Assembly: GCA_035535055.1 (NCBI GenBank) | Contig: DATLQT010000105.1 | Coordinates: 1 to 53,742, forward strand | Source: UBA6019 sp035535055 | GTDB lineage: Bacteria > Chloroflexota > Dormibacteria > Dormibacterales > Dormibacteraceae | Reading direction: 5' to 3' | DNA length: 53,742 nucleotides | Part shown: piece after piece, positions 1 through 7,567 of the stretch | Layout of the letters: the number at the start of each line of letters is the position of its first letter | Position numbering within the stretch: the first letter of the stretch is position 1 | Position numbers and translations under genes: made by a program | The notes under the pieces: model-generated | Told to the model about the DNA's origin: nothing | What the model saw: only the letters and a program-made list of their open reading frames with translations | Database searches by the model: none

Positions 1-905
1 TCGTCGTGGTTGAGGCCCTCGACGATCTTCCAGCCCTTGCCGTCCGTCGCCACCGGAAAGCCGAACTGGAGACCCTCGGGAACGCCGTACTCGCCGCGGC
101 TCACCACCGCCAGCGAGGTCCAGTCCCCGGCTCCGGTGCCGGAGTGGACGCTGCGCACCGACTCGATCGCCGCGTTCGCGGCCGAGGCGGCCGAGGAAAG
201 GCCCCGGGCCTCGATCACCGCCGCGCCCCGCTTTTGGACGGTGGTGATGAAGTTACCCCGCAGCCAGTCGTGGTCGGAGATCACCTCCGGCGCCGGCCGA
301 CCGCCGATTCGGGCGTTGGCGAAGTCCGGGAACTGAGTGGCCGAGTGGTTGCCCCAGATGGCCAAGTTGGTCACCTCGGCAACCGGCACGCCCGCCTTCC
401 CGGCCAGCTGTGTCTTGGCCCGGTTCTCGTCCAGCCGGGTCATCGCGAACCAGCGCTCGGCGGGCACCTCGGGGGCGTTGCTGCGGGCGATGAGGCAGTT
501 GGTGTTACAGGGATTGCCAACGACCAGGATGCGGACGTCGTCGGCGGCGCGAGCCGCGATCGCCCGGCCCTGGGGCCCGAAGATGCCGCCGTTGACGGAG
601 AGCAGGTCGCCCCGTTCCATGCCAGCCTTGCGGGGAACCGAGCCGATCAACAGAGCCCAGTTGGCGCCCTCGAAGGCGGCCTCGGTGTTGGAAGTCGTCT
701 CGACGCCGGCCAGGAGCGGGAAGGCGCAGTCCTCGAGTTCCATCACCACGCCGTGCAGCGCCTTCAGCGCCGGCTCAATCTCGAGGAGGCGGAGCTTGAC
801 CGGCTGGTCGTGGCCGAGCATCGCGCCGGCGGCGATCCGGAAGAGGATCGAATAGCCGATCTGGCCGGCGGCGCCGGTGACGGTGACGGTGAGGGGCTGC
901 TTCAA
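1..905 (-). CDS. mdh: NAD-dependent malate dehydrogenase, C-terminus cut by window edge
   Basis: Cytosolic TCA-cycle enzyme that oxidises malate to oxaloacetate and makes NADH. About 301 codons are present and roughly 25 C-terminal residues lie outside the window. The N-terminus carries the Rossmann motif GAAGQIGY (about residues 11-18), followed by the substrate-loop segment LDENRAKTQLA and the catalytic-histidine segment IWGNHSATQ typical of the bacterial/cytosolic-type malate dehydrogenase family. There is no ATG in frame near the start. A TTG at 903-905 with AGGAG eight bases upstream gives the expected family N-terminus MKQPLTVTVTGAAG. It is the last gene of a minus-strand run after the methyltransferase and trmI. 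Confidence 0.93.
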   Translation of the reverse strand, partial: MKQPLTVTVTGAAGQIGYSILFRIAAGAMLGHDQPVKLRLLEIEPALKALHGVVMELEDCAFPLLAGVETTSNTEAAFEGANWALLIGSVPRKAGMERGDLLSVNGGIFGPQGRAIAARAADDVRILVVGNPCNTNCLIARSNAPEVPAERWFAMTRLDENRAKTQLAGKAGVPVAEVTNLAIWGNHSATQFPDFANARIGGRPAPEVISDHDWLRGNFITTVQKRGAAVIEARGLSSAASAANAAIESVRSVHSGTGAGDWTSLAVVSRGEYGVPEGLQFGFPVATDGKGWKIVEGLNHD

Positions 906-966
906 GTGCTCATCTCCTGGCGTTGGTTCGCTGCTGACGAACCTCATTTGTAGTCGAATTCAGGAC

Positions 967-1776
967 TCAGAAGGATTCGGTCTCGAAGACCTCCGGGCCG
1001 GCCAGCCGGCGAGCGAAGGTGAGAAAGCCGGTGTGGGCGACCATCCGGTGGTCGGGCCGCATGCTCCGGCCGCGCACCGTCCATCCCCGCTGGAGAACCT
1101 CCATCGTCTCGATGAGGCCGAAGCCGCCGTGTTCGCGGAGCCCGTCGCAAAAGCGGGCCACCTGGCTGACGTTGGGGCAGTGGGCGAAGACAAGGCCCCC
1201 CGGGACAATGGCCCCGGCAAAGGCGGGGATCGCCTGCCAGGGCTCGGGGAGGTCCAGCAAGCCGCGATCGAAGCCCGATTCGGAAACGCCCTCGTAGACG
1301 TCGCCTAGCTTCATCTCGAGGTTGTCGGGGAAGCCGTCCAGCGCGGCGATGACCGCCTCCCGGGCCAGCTGCTGGAAGTCCTCCCGGATCTCGTAGCTGA
1401 CCACCCGGCCGCTCGGACCCACGGCGCGAACCAGCGCGGCCGTCAGCGCGCCGGTCCCCGAGCCGGCCTCCAGGACGGTGGCGGCCGGATGGATGTCGGC
1501 GTACATGAGGATCGCGCCCAGGTCCTTCGGGTAGATCGGCTGCGCCTGCCGTCGCCGTCCGGTCACACGCTCGGCGAAGGTGGGCCGCAGCGCCAGCAGC
1601 CGGGCCCCGGTGTGGGTGGACACCAGCGACCCGTCTGGCTTCCCGATCAGGTCGTCGTGGCTCACGGCACCGGAATGGAGGCTCAGCTTGCCTCCCTCCT
1701 GGAGGGTGAGCTGGTAGACCCGCCCGGCCTTGTCGTGGAGGAAGACGAGGTCGCCCGCACCGAGCTTGCCGCTCAG
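967..1776 (-). CDS. trmI: tRNA (adenine-58-N1)-methyltransferase, probable CTG start
   Basis: SAM-dependent enzyme that methylates A58 in the tRNA T-loop. The Rossmann motif VLEAGSGTGALT, the upstream QPIYPKDLGAILMYADI segment and LDLPEPW are diagnostic of the TrmI/Gcd14 family. The first ATG/GTG/TTG in frame is GTG at 1663-1665, but family-like sequence continues 5' of it: the N-terminal domain with AGDLVFLHDKAGRVYQLTL and GGKLSLHSGAVSHDDLIG. The frame upstream of 1665 holds no canonical start. The only candidate is CTG at 1774-1776, which overlaps the TGA of the preceding methyltransferase (CTGA). That gives 269 aa, a normal family length. Function is sure; the start is inferred. Confidence 0.88.
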   Translation of the reverse strand: MSGKLGAGDLVFLHDKAGRVYQLTLQEGGKLSLHSGAVSHDDLIGKPDGSLVSTHTGARLLALRPTFAERVTGRRRQAQPIYPKDLGAILMYADIHPAATVLEAGSGTGALTAALVRAVGPSGRVVSYEIREDFQQLAREAVIAALDGFPDNLEMKLGDVYEGVSESGFDRGLLDLPEPWQAIPAFAGAIVPGGLVFAHCPNVSQVARFCDGLREHGGFGLIETMEVLQRGWTVRGRSMRPDHRMVAHTGFLTFARRLAGPEVFETESF

Positions 1777-2537
1777 GGCTTGCGGGCCCGAAGCAGCGCG
1801 TGCCAGTAGAGGTGCCAGAGCTTGCCCTCCCGGCGTTCAGGCCTCAGCTGCTCCCGGGCAGCGCCGGTGGCGCCCTCCACGATCGCGGCCAGGCCCTCCA
1901 CCTTCTCGGCCGGCACCCCGACCCGGGTGATCCAGGGCTCGAAGTCCCACTCCAGCTGGCGCAGCCGGGCCTCCTCGACAACCAGGCCGGCGGCCTCCAG
2001 GCGGTCGATCCACTCGTCCAGCGTCAGCATCCGGACGTGGCTCGGGTCCCGGAGCAGCTCCACCCGGTGGAGGAGGTCGCGCGCCTCTCGGGGCCCGGAG
2101 CTGTCGATGACCACCGCCCTGCCGCCGGGCCTCAGCACCCGGACGGCCTCGGCCAGCGCGAGGTCGAGGCGGTGGAAGTGGTGAGGCGCCGCGCGGGCGA
2201 TCCAGACGTCGAGGGAGGCGTCCGGGAAGGGCAGTTCCTCGGCGTCGCCCAATACCCAATCGACATTGCCGATCGCCCGCTCCGCCGCGACCCGCCGAGC
2301 CTGGACGATCATCTCCTCGGTCAGGTCGAGCCCGGTGACGTGGGCCACGTGCGGCGCCAGGGCGAGCGCGGTGTTGCCGGTGCCGGTGGCGACGTCGAGG
2401 ACCCGGTCGCTCGGCCGGGGCTGGGCCAGCTCCAGCGCCTCGTCAAGCCACTCCCGGCCCGCGTGGTAGGGCGAGGTCACATAATTTGCCGCGACCGGGG
2501 CGAACGAACGGCGGACGTCGGGTTTCTCTTTGCTCAT
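1773..2537 (-). CDS. class I SAM-dependent methyltransferase, UbiE-like
   Basis: A 254-aa methyltransferase of the UbiE/Methyltransf_11 type. Motif I is VLDVATGTGNTALALAP (about residues 47-63), the acidic post-I motif is GLDLTEEM, and a later motif is RVLRPGGRAVVID. The C-terminal part, with WITRVGVPAEKV, resembles methyltransferases of unknown substrate, so menaquinone biosynthesis is only one option. The frame stays open upstream to about 3014, but homology begins at MSKEKPDVRRSFAPVAANYV, so ATG 2535-2537 is chosen. It is divergent from the OsmC gene with 21 bp between start codons, and its stop overlaps the presumed trmI start. Confidence 0.8.
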   Translation of the reverse strand: MSKEKPDVRRSFAPVAANYVTSPYHAGREWLDEALELAQPRPSDRVLDVATGTGNTALALAPHVAHVTGLDLTEEMIVQARRVAAERAIGNVDWVLGDAEELPFPDASLDVWIARAAPHHFHRLDLALAEAVRVLRPGGRAVVIDSSGPREARDLLHRVELLRDPSHVRMLTLDEWIDRLEAAGLVVEEARLRQLEWDFEPWITRVGVPAEKVEGLAAIVEGATGAAREQLRPERREGKLWHLYWHALLRARKP

Positions 2538-2558
2538 ATTTGTGGGGAAACAAGAATC

Positions 2559-2969
2559 ATGCAGAAAGCTGTGGCGCGCTGGGCGGGCGACAAGGTCAGG
2601 TTCGACATCCACTCCAACTCCGGCCACAGCGTGGTGGCGGACGAGCCACCGGCCTTCGGCGCCGACGAGGGGATGCGTCCGACCGAGATGCTGCTCGGCG
2701 CCCTGGGCGCCTGCACCGGGATCAACGCGGTCCTCCTCCTGAAGAAGTTCCGGCAGCCGTTCAAATCGCTCGAGGTCGAGGTCGAGGGCGACCAGGAAAA
2801 GGAATGGCCCCACGCCTTCACCGAGATCAGGATCGCCTTCAAGGTCGGCTGGGACGGCAAGCACGACAAGCAGCTGGTCGAGAGCGCCCTCGACATGGCG
2901 GTCAACAAGTACTGCCCGGTGGACGCCACCCTGAGCCACGGCACGCGGGTCAAGTACAGGCTGGGCTGA
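2559..2969 (+). CDS. OsmC family peroxiredoxin-like protein
   Basis: A 136-aa protein of the OsmC/Ohr superfamily, cytosolic thiol peroxidases that reduce organic hydroperoxides. The two conserved redox cysteines are C52 in GALGACTGIN and C119 in NKYCPVDATL, at the usual spacing. The ATG at 2559 gives the typical short N-terminus MQKAVARWAGDKVRF. It sits alone between the divergent methyltransferase and the nuo operon. The subgroup (YhfA-like rather than OsmC or Ohr proper) cannot be fixed by eye. Confidence 0.88.
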   Translation: MQKAVARWAGDKVRFDIHSNSGHSVVADEPPAFGADEGMRPTEMLLGALGACTGINAVLLLKKFRQPFKSLEVEVEGDQEKEWPHAFTEIRIAFKVGWDGKHDKQLVESALDMAVNKYCPVDATLSHGTRVKYRLG

Positions 2970-3004
2970 AATCGGGGGCGGCAACTCCGCTCGGGGCCAG
3001 TCGA

Positions 3005-3010
3005 TAAAAT
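3005..3010 (+). promoter_or_regulatory. putative -10 element of the nuo operon
   Basis: TAAAAT lies in the short gap between the OsmC stop (2969) and nuoA, in an otherwise GC-rich stretch. It would start transcription near 3017 and leave a leader of about 50 bases with a Shine-Dalgarno sequence (AGGGAG, 3051-3056). No convincing -35 hexamer is visible 16-18 bp upstream. Confidence 0.45.
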
Positions 3011-3067
3011 CCAACCGGACCTTTCATTCCCGGCCGGCCATCTTCAACGAAGGGAGAAACCCAGGCT

Positions 3068-3414
3068 CTGCTGTCCGATTACGGCCCGCTGCTGATCTTC
3101 TTCGTCATCTGCGTCGCCGTGGTGGCGCTGCTGGTGGGCATCTCCTTCGTGATCGGCCCGGCGCGGCCCAACCGTCGCAAGCTCATGGCCTACGAGTCCG
3201 GCATCGTCCCCACCGCGCGCGCCCGGCACCGGATGTCGGTGCGCTTCTACCTCACCGCGATGCTCTTCATCATCTTCGACATCGAAGCCGTGTTCTTCTA
3301 TCCGTGGGCGGTGGTTCTCCATCAGCTTCGCTGGTACGGCCTGATCGAGATGCTGGTCTTCATGCTCATCCTCCTCGTCGCGCTCGCGCACATCTGGCGC
3401 AAGGGAGGCCTGGA

Positions 3415-3424
<10 letters not shown>
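3068..3424 (+). CDS. nuoA: NADH-quinone oxidoreductase subunit A, probable CTG start
   Basis: Membrane subunit of complex I with three predicted helices. The conserved central segment KLMAYESGIVP and the helix MLFIIFDIEAVFFYPWAV are textbook NuoA. The first GTG in frame (3119) would delete most of helix one (DYGPLLIFFVICVAVVALLVG). That helix is encoded upstream without any ATG, GTG or TTG. CTG at 3068 or 3071, 11-14 bases after AGGGAG, is the only reasonable start and gives 117-118 aa, the family's usual size. First gene of the nuo operon; its end overlaps nuoB by 10 bases. Confidence 0.92.
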
Positions 3425-3899
<475 letters not shown>

Positions 3900-3903
<4 letters not shown>

Positions 3904-4415
3904 CCCTCGCGAGCATCGCGACGGAGACGGGCGTCAGCGCCGGGGATCAATGGGTCACGGTGCCGGCAGCGCAGATCCGCGAGGCGATCACCGCCGCCCG
4001 GGCGGAGGGCTACGACTTCTTCGGGTTCATCACCTGCGTAGACCACCTCGGCCGGGACGACGGCGGCCGCCCACCCTACAGCGGAGCGGGCGAGGCCGAG
4101 TCCCCGCGGTTTGAGATCGTCTACCAGCTGCGCGACCTCTCGCGGCGGCGCCAGCTGCGAATCCGCGCCTTCCTGCCCCCACAGGACCCGGTGATCGACT
4201 CGGTCCACGACTTCTACGGGCCAGCCAACTGGGACGAGCGCGAAGTCTGGGACCTGTTCGGCGTCCGCTTCCAAGGCCACCCCGAACTGACCCGGATCCT
4301 GCTGCCCGACGACTGGGTCGGCCACCCCCTGCGGCGCGACTTCCCGGTCGGCGGCGATCCCGTCGACTTCTCCCAGGAACACGAAGAATGGCAGACGGCA
4401 CCAAGACGCGCCTGA
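3900..4415 (+). CDS. nuoC: NADH-quinone oxidoreductase subunit C
   Basis: A 30-kDa-type connecting subunit of the peripheral arm, 171 aa. The signature REVWDLFGVRFQGHPELTRILLPDDWVGHPLRRDFP is present in full (about residues 112-147). The start is GTG at 3900 overlapping the nuoB stop, consistent with translational coupling. NuoC and NuoD are separate genes here, not fused as in E. coli. Its end overlaps the nuoD start by 28 bases. Confidence 0.96.
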
Positions 4416-5656
4416 GCGAGCCGGCGGCCGAGCCGGCTTCTCCGCAGCCGAGCGGGATGACCATCTCCCGCGACCCCGCGCACGAGGGCGGCGACACCAT
4501 CCTGACCATCAACTTCGGGCCGCACCACCCATCGACGCACGGGGTGCTGCGGCTGGTCGTGGACCTCGACGGCGAGGTGGTGACGAGGGTGAAGCCGGTC
4601 ATCGGCTACCTGCACACCGGAATCGAGAAGACCGCAGAGGCCCTGCGCTGGCAGCAGGTCGTCACCGTCACCGACCGCCACGATTACCTCTCCCCGCTCT
4701 TCAACAACCTGAGCTACGCGCTGGCGATCGAGAAGCTGATCGGAGTCGAGGTCCCGCCGCGGGCCCAGGCCCTCCGGGTGATCATGAACGAGCTCTGCCG
4801 AATCTCCTCCCACATGATCTGGCTCGGCACCAGCGGGCTCGAGATGGGAGCCATCTCGATGCTCTGGTACTGCCTGCGCGAGCGCGACAAGGTGCTCGAC
4901 CTGAACGAGGAGATCTCGGGCTTCCGGATGCACACCTCCTACATCCGGCCGGGCGGCGTCTCGGCCGACGCGACGCCCCGCTTCCTGGAGATGTGCAGCC
5001 GCTTCGTGGACGAGTACCCGAAGAGCATCGACGAGTACGAGGATCTGCTCTCCGAGAACCCGATCTTCAAGCTCCGCACCCAGGGCATCGGCTACCTCTC
5101 CCAGGAGGACGCGCTCCGGCTCGGCCAGACCGGCCCGATGCTCCGCGGCTCAGGGGTGGATTGGGACCTGCGCAAGAACGCGCCCTACTCCGGCTACGAG
5201 AAGTACGACTTCGAGACCGCGGTGGAGGACGCAGGCGACTGCTACGCCCGCTACCGGGTCCGGATCAAAGAGCTGCGGGAGGCAACCAGGATCATCCGGC
5301 AGGCGCTCGACACCCTGCCCGACGGCCCGGTCAACGTCGACGACCGCAAGATGCTGCCGCCGCCGCGGGAGGAGCTCGACACCTCGATGGAGGCGCTGAT
5401 CCACCACTTCAAGCTGTTCACCGAGGGCTATTCGCCGCCGGTCGGCGACAGCTACGCCGCTGTCGAGTCCGGGCATGGCGAGAACGGCTGCTACATCGTC
5501 TCCGACGGCACCCACAAGCCACGGCGGGTGAAGTTCCGGAGCGCGAGCTTTGTCAACCTCCAGTCCACTGAGAGGATGGCGCTGGGCGGGATGGTGGCCG
5601 ACATGATCGCGATCATCGGCACCATCGACGCCGTGATGGGAGACGTGGACCGATGA
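4388..5656 (+). CDS. nuoD: NADH-quinone oxidoreductase subunit D
   Basis: A 49-kDa subunit, 422 aa, forming the quinone pocket with NuoB and NuoH. It shows the conserved FGPHHPSTHGVLRL near residue 40, GYLHTGIEK, and the C-terminal PRRVKFRSASFVNLQ. A charged N-terminal extension of about 35 residues precedes the conserved core and is typical of Terrabacteria homologues. ATG 4388 lies within the nuoC end. The stop is ATGA-coupled to nuoE. Confidence 0.97.
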   Translation: MADGTKTRLSEPAAEPASPQPSGMTISRDPAHEGGDTILTINFGPHHPSTHGVLRLVVDLDGEVVTRVKPVIGYLHTGIEKTAEALRWQQVVTVTDRHDYLSPLFNNLSYALAIEKLIGVEVPPRAQALRVIMNELCRISSHMIWLGTSGLEMGAISMLWYCLRERDKVLDLNEEISGFRMHTSYIRPGGVSADATPRFLEMCSRFVDEYPKSIDEYEDLLSENPIFKLRTQGIGYLSQEDALRLGQTGPMLRGSGVDWDLRKNAPYSGYEKYDFETAVEDAGDCYARYRVRIKELREATRIIRQALDTLPDGPVNVDDRKMLPPPREELDTSMEALIHHFKLFTEGYSPPVGDSYAAVESGHGENGCYIVSDGTHKPRRVKFRSASFVNLQSTERMALGGMVADMIAIIGTIDAVMGDVDR

Positions 5657-6255
5657 GCCTCGACCGGCGTCAGCTGCCCACCACGGGCCCGCAGACCGGA
5701 CCGACCAACCCCTACCACGAGGGGATGGAGCGGGAGGGCGCCACCGTCTCCGAGCACGTCCTGGACGAGATCCGGGAGCTGCCCAAGCGATTCCAGCCAG
5801 GCTCGCGGTCGGCGGTGATGCCGGCCCTCGACCTGGTCCAGGAGGAGCTCGGCCACCTGACCCCGGCGGCTATGGCCCAGGTCGCCGAGGCGTTGGAGAT
5901 CGACCCCGGCTACGTCGAGGGCGTGGCGACGTTCTACACCCTGTTCCACCTGCAGCCGGTGGGAGAGCACCACTTCTACGTCTGCAACAACCTCAGCTGC
6001 CAGCTGGGCGGCGCCGAGGAGATCCTCACCCACCTCAAGGACAAGATCGGTGTCCGCGAGTACGGCGAGATGAGCTCCGACGGGCGCTTCAGTTGCGAGC
6101 CCGTCGAGTGCCTGGGCGCCTGCGAGTACGCGCCGGTGATGCGCTACCAGCACCGCTTCCACTACGACCTGACCCCGGCCAAGATCGACCAGCTGATCGA
6201 GGCCGCGCGGAAGCCGAAGCCGGCCCCGAAGTCGAAGGAGAAGCCGCATGGCTGA
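5653..6255 (+). CDS. nuoE: NADH-quinone oxidoreductase subunit E
   Basis: A 24-kDa thioredoxin-fold subunit, 200 aa, carrying the 2Fe-2S cluster N1a. The four ligands fit the family spacing: C111 and C116 in VCNNLSCQLGG, then C153 and C157 in VECLGACEYAP. A short basic, proline-rich tail (KPKPAPKSKEKP) follows the fold. The start overlaps nuoD by four bases and the end overlaps nuoF by eight, so it sits in the NADH-input module E-F-G. Confidence 0.96.
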   Translation: MSLDRRQLPTTGPQTGPTNPYHEGMEREGATVSEHVLDEIRELPKRFQPGSRSAVMPALDLVQEELGHLTPAAMAQVAEALEIDPGYVEGVATFYTLFHLQPVGEHHFYVCNNLSCQLGGAEEILTHLKDKIGVREYGEMSSDGRFSCEPVECLGACEYAPVMRYQHRFHYDLTPAKIDQLIEAARKPKPAPKSKEKPHG

Positions 6256-7567
6256 GCTGCGCGGCTCGCATGGACCGGCGCCCGACCACGTAGTCACCCG
6301 CTGGATCGGGATCCAGAACCTGGCCGACATCACCGTCTACGAGAAGCAGGGCGGCTACTCCAGCTGGAAGAAGGCGCTGACCGAGATGGAGCCCGCCGAC
6401 CTCACCAACGAGGTCAAGGTGTCGGGCCTCCGCGGCCGCGGAGGCGCCGGCTTCCCCACCGGCATCAAGTGGGGCTTTTTGCCGCCGCCCGACGGCGGCC
6501 CTCGCTTCGTGGTAGTCAACGCCGACGAGTCGGAGCCGGGCACGGCCAAGGACCGCTACCTGATGGAGAACAACCCCCACCAGCTGGTCGAGGGCATCCT
6601 GATCGCCTGCCGCGCCGTCAGCGCCCAGCAGGCCTGGATCTACATCCGGGGCGAGTACGACGTCCAGCACGCGATGGTCCAGGCGGCGATCGACCAGGCC
6701 CGCGCCAAGGGCTACATCGGCGCCAAGCCGTTCGGCGTCGACTGCGCGGTGGACATCCAGATGTTCCGCGGCCACGGCGCCTACATCTGCGGAGAGGAGA
6801 CCGCGCTGCTGGAGTCGCTGGAGGGCAAGCGCGCACAGCCGCGCTCGCGTCCTCCCTTCCCAGCCGTCAAGGGCGCCTGGGGGCGGCCGACCCTCCTCAA
6901 CAACGTCGAGACGCTGTCGACGCTGCCCTGGATCATCGAGAAGGGGGGCGCCGAGTACGCCAAGTTCGGGACCGAGAAGTCCCACGGCACCCGCATGTTC
7001 ACGGTCAGCGGGGACATCCAGCGGCCGGGCAACTACGAGATGGAGCTCGGCAAGCCCTTCAGCGACCTGATCCTCGGCCTCGCCGGTGGTCCCCGGCCGG
7101 GCCGCAAGATCAAGGTCTGGTGGCCGGGCGGCTCCTCGGCGCCGGTGCTGACCGGTGACATGCTCGACACCGGCACCGACCTCGAGGCACTGGCCGCGGT
7201 CGGCTCGATGGGCGGCTCGGGCGGCGTGATCGTCGCCGACGACACCCGCTGCGTCGTGCGGATGGCCTACCGGCTGATGCAGTTCTACGCCCACGAGTCG
7301 TGCGGGAAGTGCACCCCCTGCCGCGTTGGCGGGAACTGGGCGGTGCGCACCTTCGAGCGGGTCCTCGCCGGCGAGGGCAGCGTCAACGACCTCGCCCTCT
7401 TCGACCGGGTCCAGGCCGGCCTTGCCGGCGGACGCTGCCTCTGCGGCCTCGGCGACGCCGCCGGCTGGGTCATCCAGTGGACGATGGCGCGCTTCCGCGA
7501 CGAATACGAGGAGCACTGCCTGCGCAACGAATGCTCGGTCGAGCACAGGAAGCTGGCGCATGCCTGA
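6248..7567 (+). CDS. nuoF: NADH-quinone oxidoreductase subunit F
   Basis: A 51-kDa subunit, 439 aa, that binds NADH, FMN and a 4Fe-4S cluster and is where electrons enter. The NADH/FMN motifs GLRGRGGAGFPTG and GEETALLESLEG are present. The cluster ligands are in ESCGKCTPCRVG, with the fourth cysteine in GRCLCGLGD near the C-terminus. ATG 6248 overlaps the nuoE end, and the TGA overlaps the nuoG start. Confidence 0.97.
   Translation: MAELRGSHGPAPDHVVTRWIGIQNLADITVYEKQGGYSSWKKALTEMEPADLTNEVKVSGLRGRGGAGFPTGIKWGFLPPPDGGPRFVVVNADESEPGTAKDRYLMENNPHQLVEGILIACRAVSAQQAWIYIRGEYDVQHAMVQAAIDQARAKGYIGAKPFGVDCAVDIQMFRGHGAYICGEETALLESLEGKRAQPRSRPPFPAVKGAWGRPTLLNNVETLSTLPWIIEKGGAEYAKFGTEKSHGTRMFTVSGDIQRPGNYEMELGKPFSDLILGLAGGPRPGRKIKVWWPGGSSAPVLTGDMLDTGTDLEALAAVGSMGGSGGVIVADDTRCVVRMAYRLMQFYAHESCGKCTPCRVGGNWAVRTFERVLAGEGSVNDLALFDRVQAGLAGGRCLCGLGDAAGWVIQWTMARFRDEYEEHCLRNECSVEHRKLAHA

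Noticed and set aside
2538..3014. N-terminal extension of the UbiE-like protein to 413 aa
   Set aside because: The extra residues are antisense to the OsmC gene and have no homology. The methyltransferase begins at ATG 2537.
6089..7561. 490-aa open frame antisense to nuoE/nuoF, and similar long antisense frames (for example 7470-8612, 15601-17025, 21103-22875)
   Set aside because: They are shadows produced by high GC: low-complexity, Arg/Ala/Glu/Asp-rich, without any recognisable domain, and lying opposite conserved genes.
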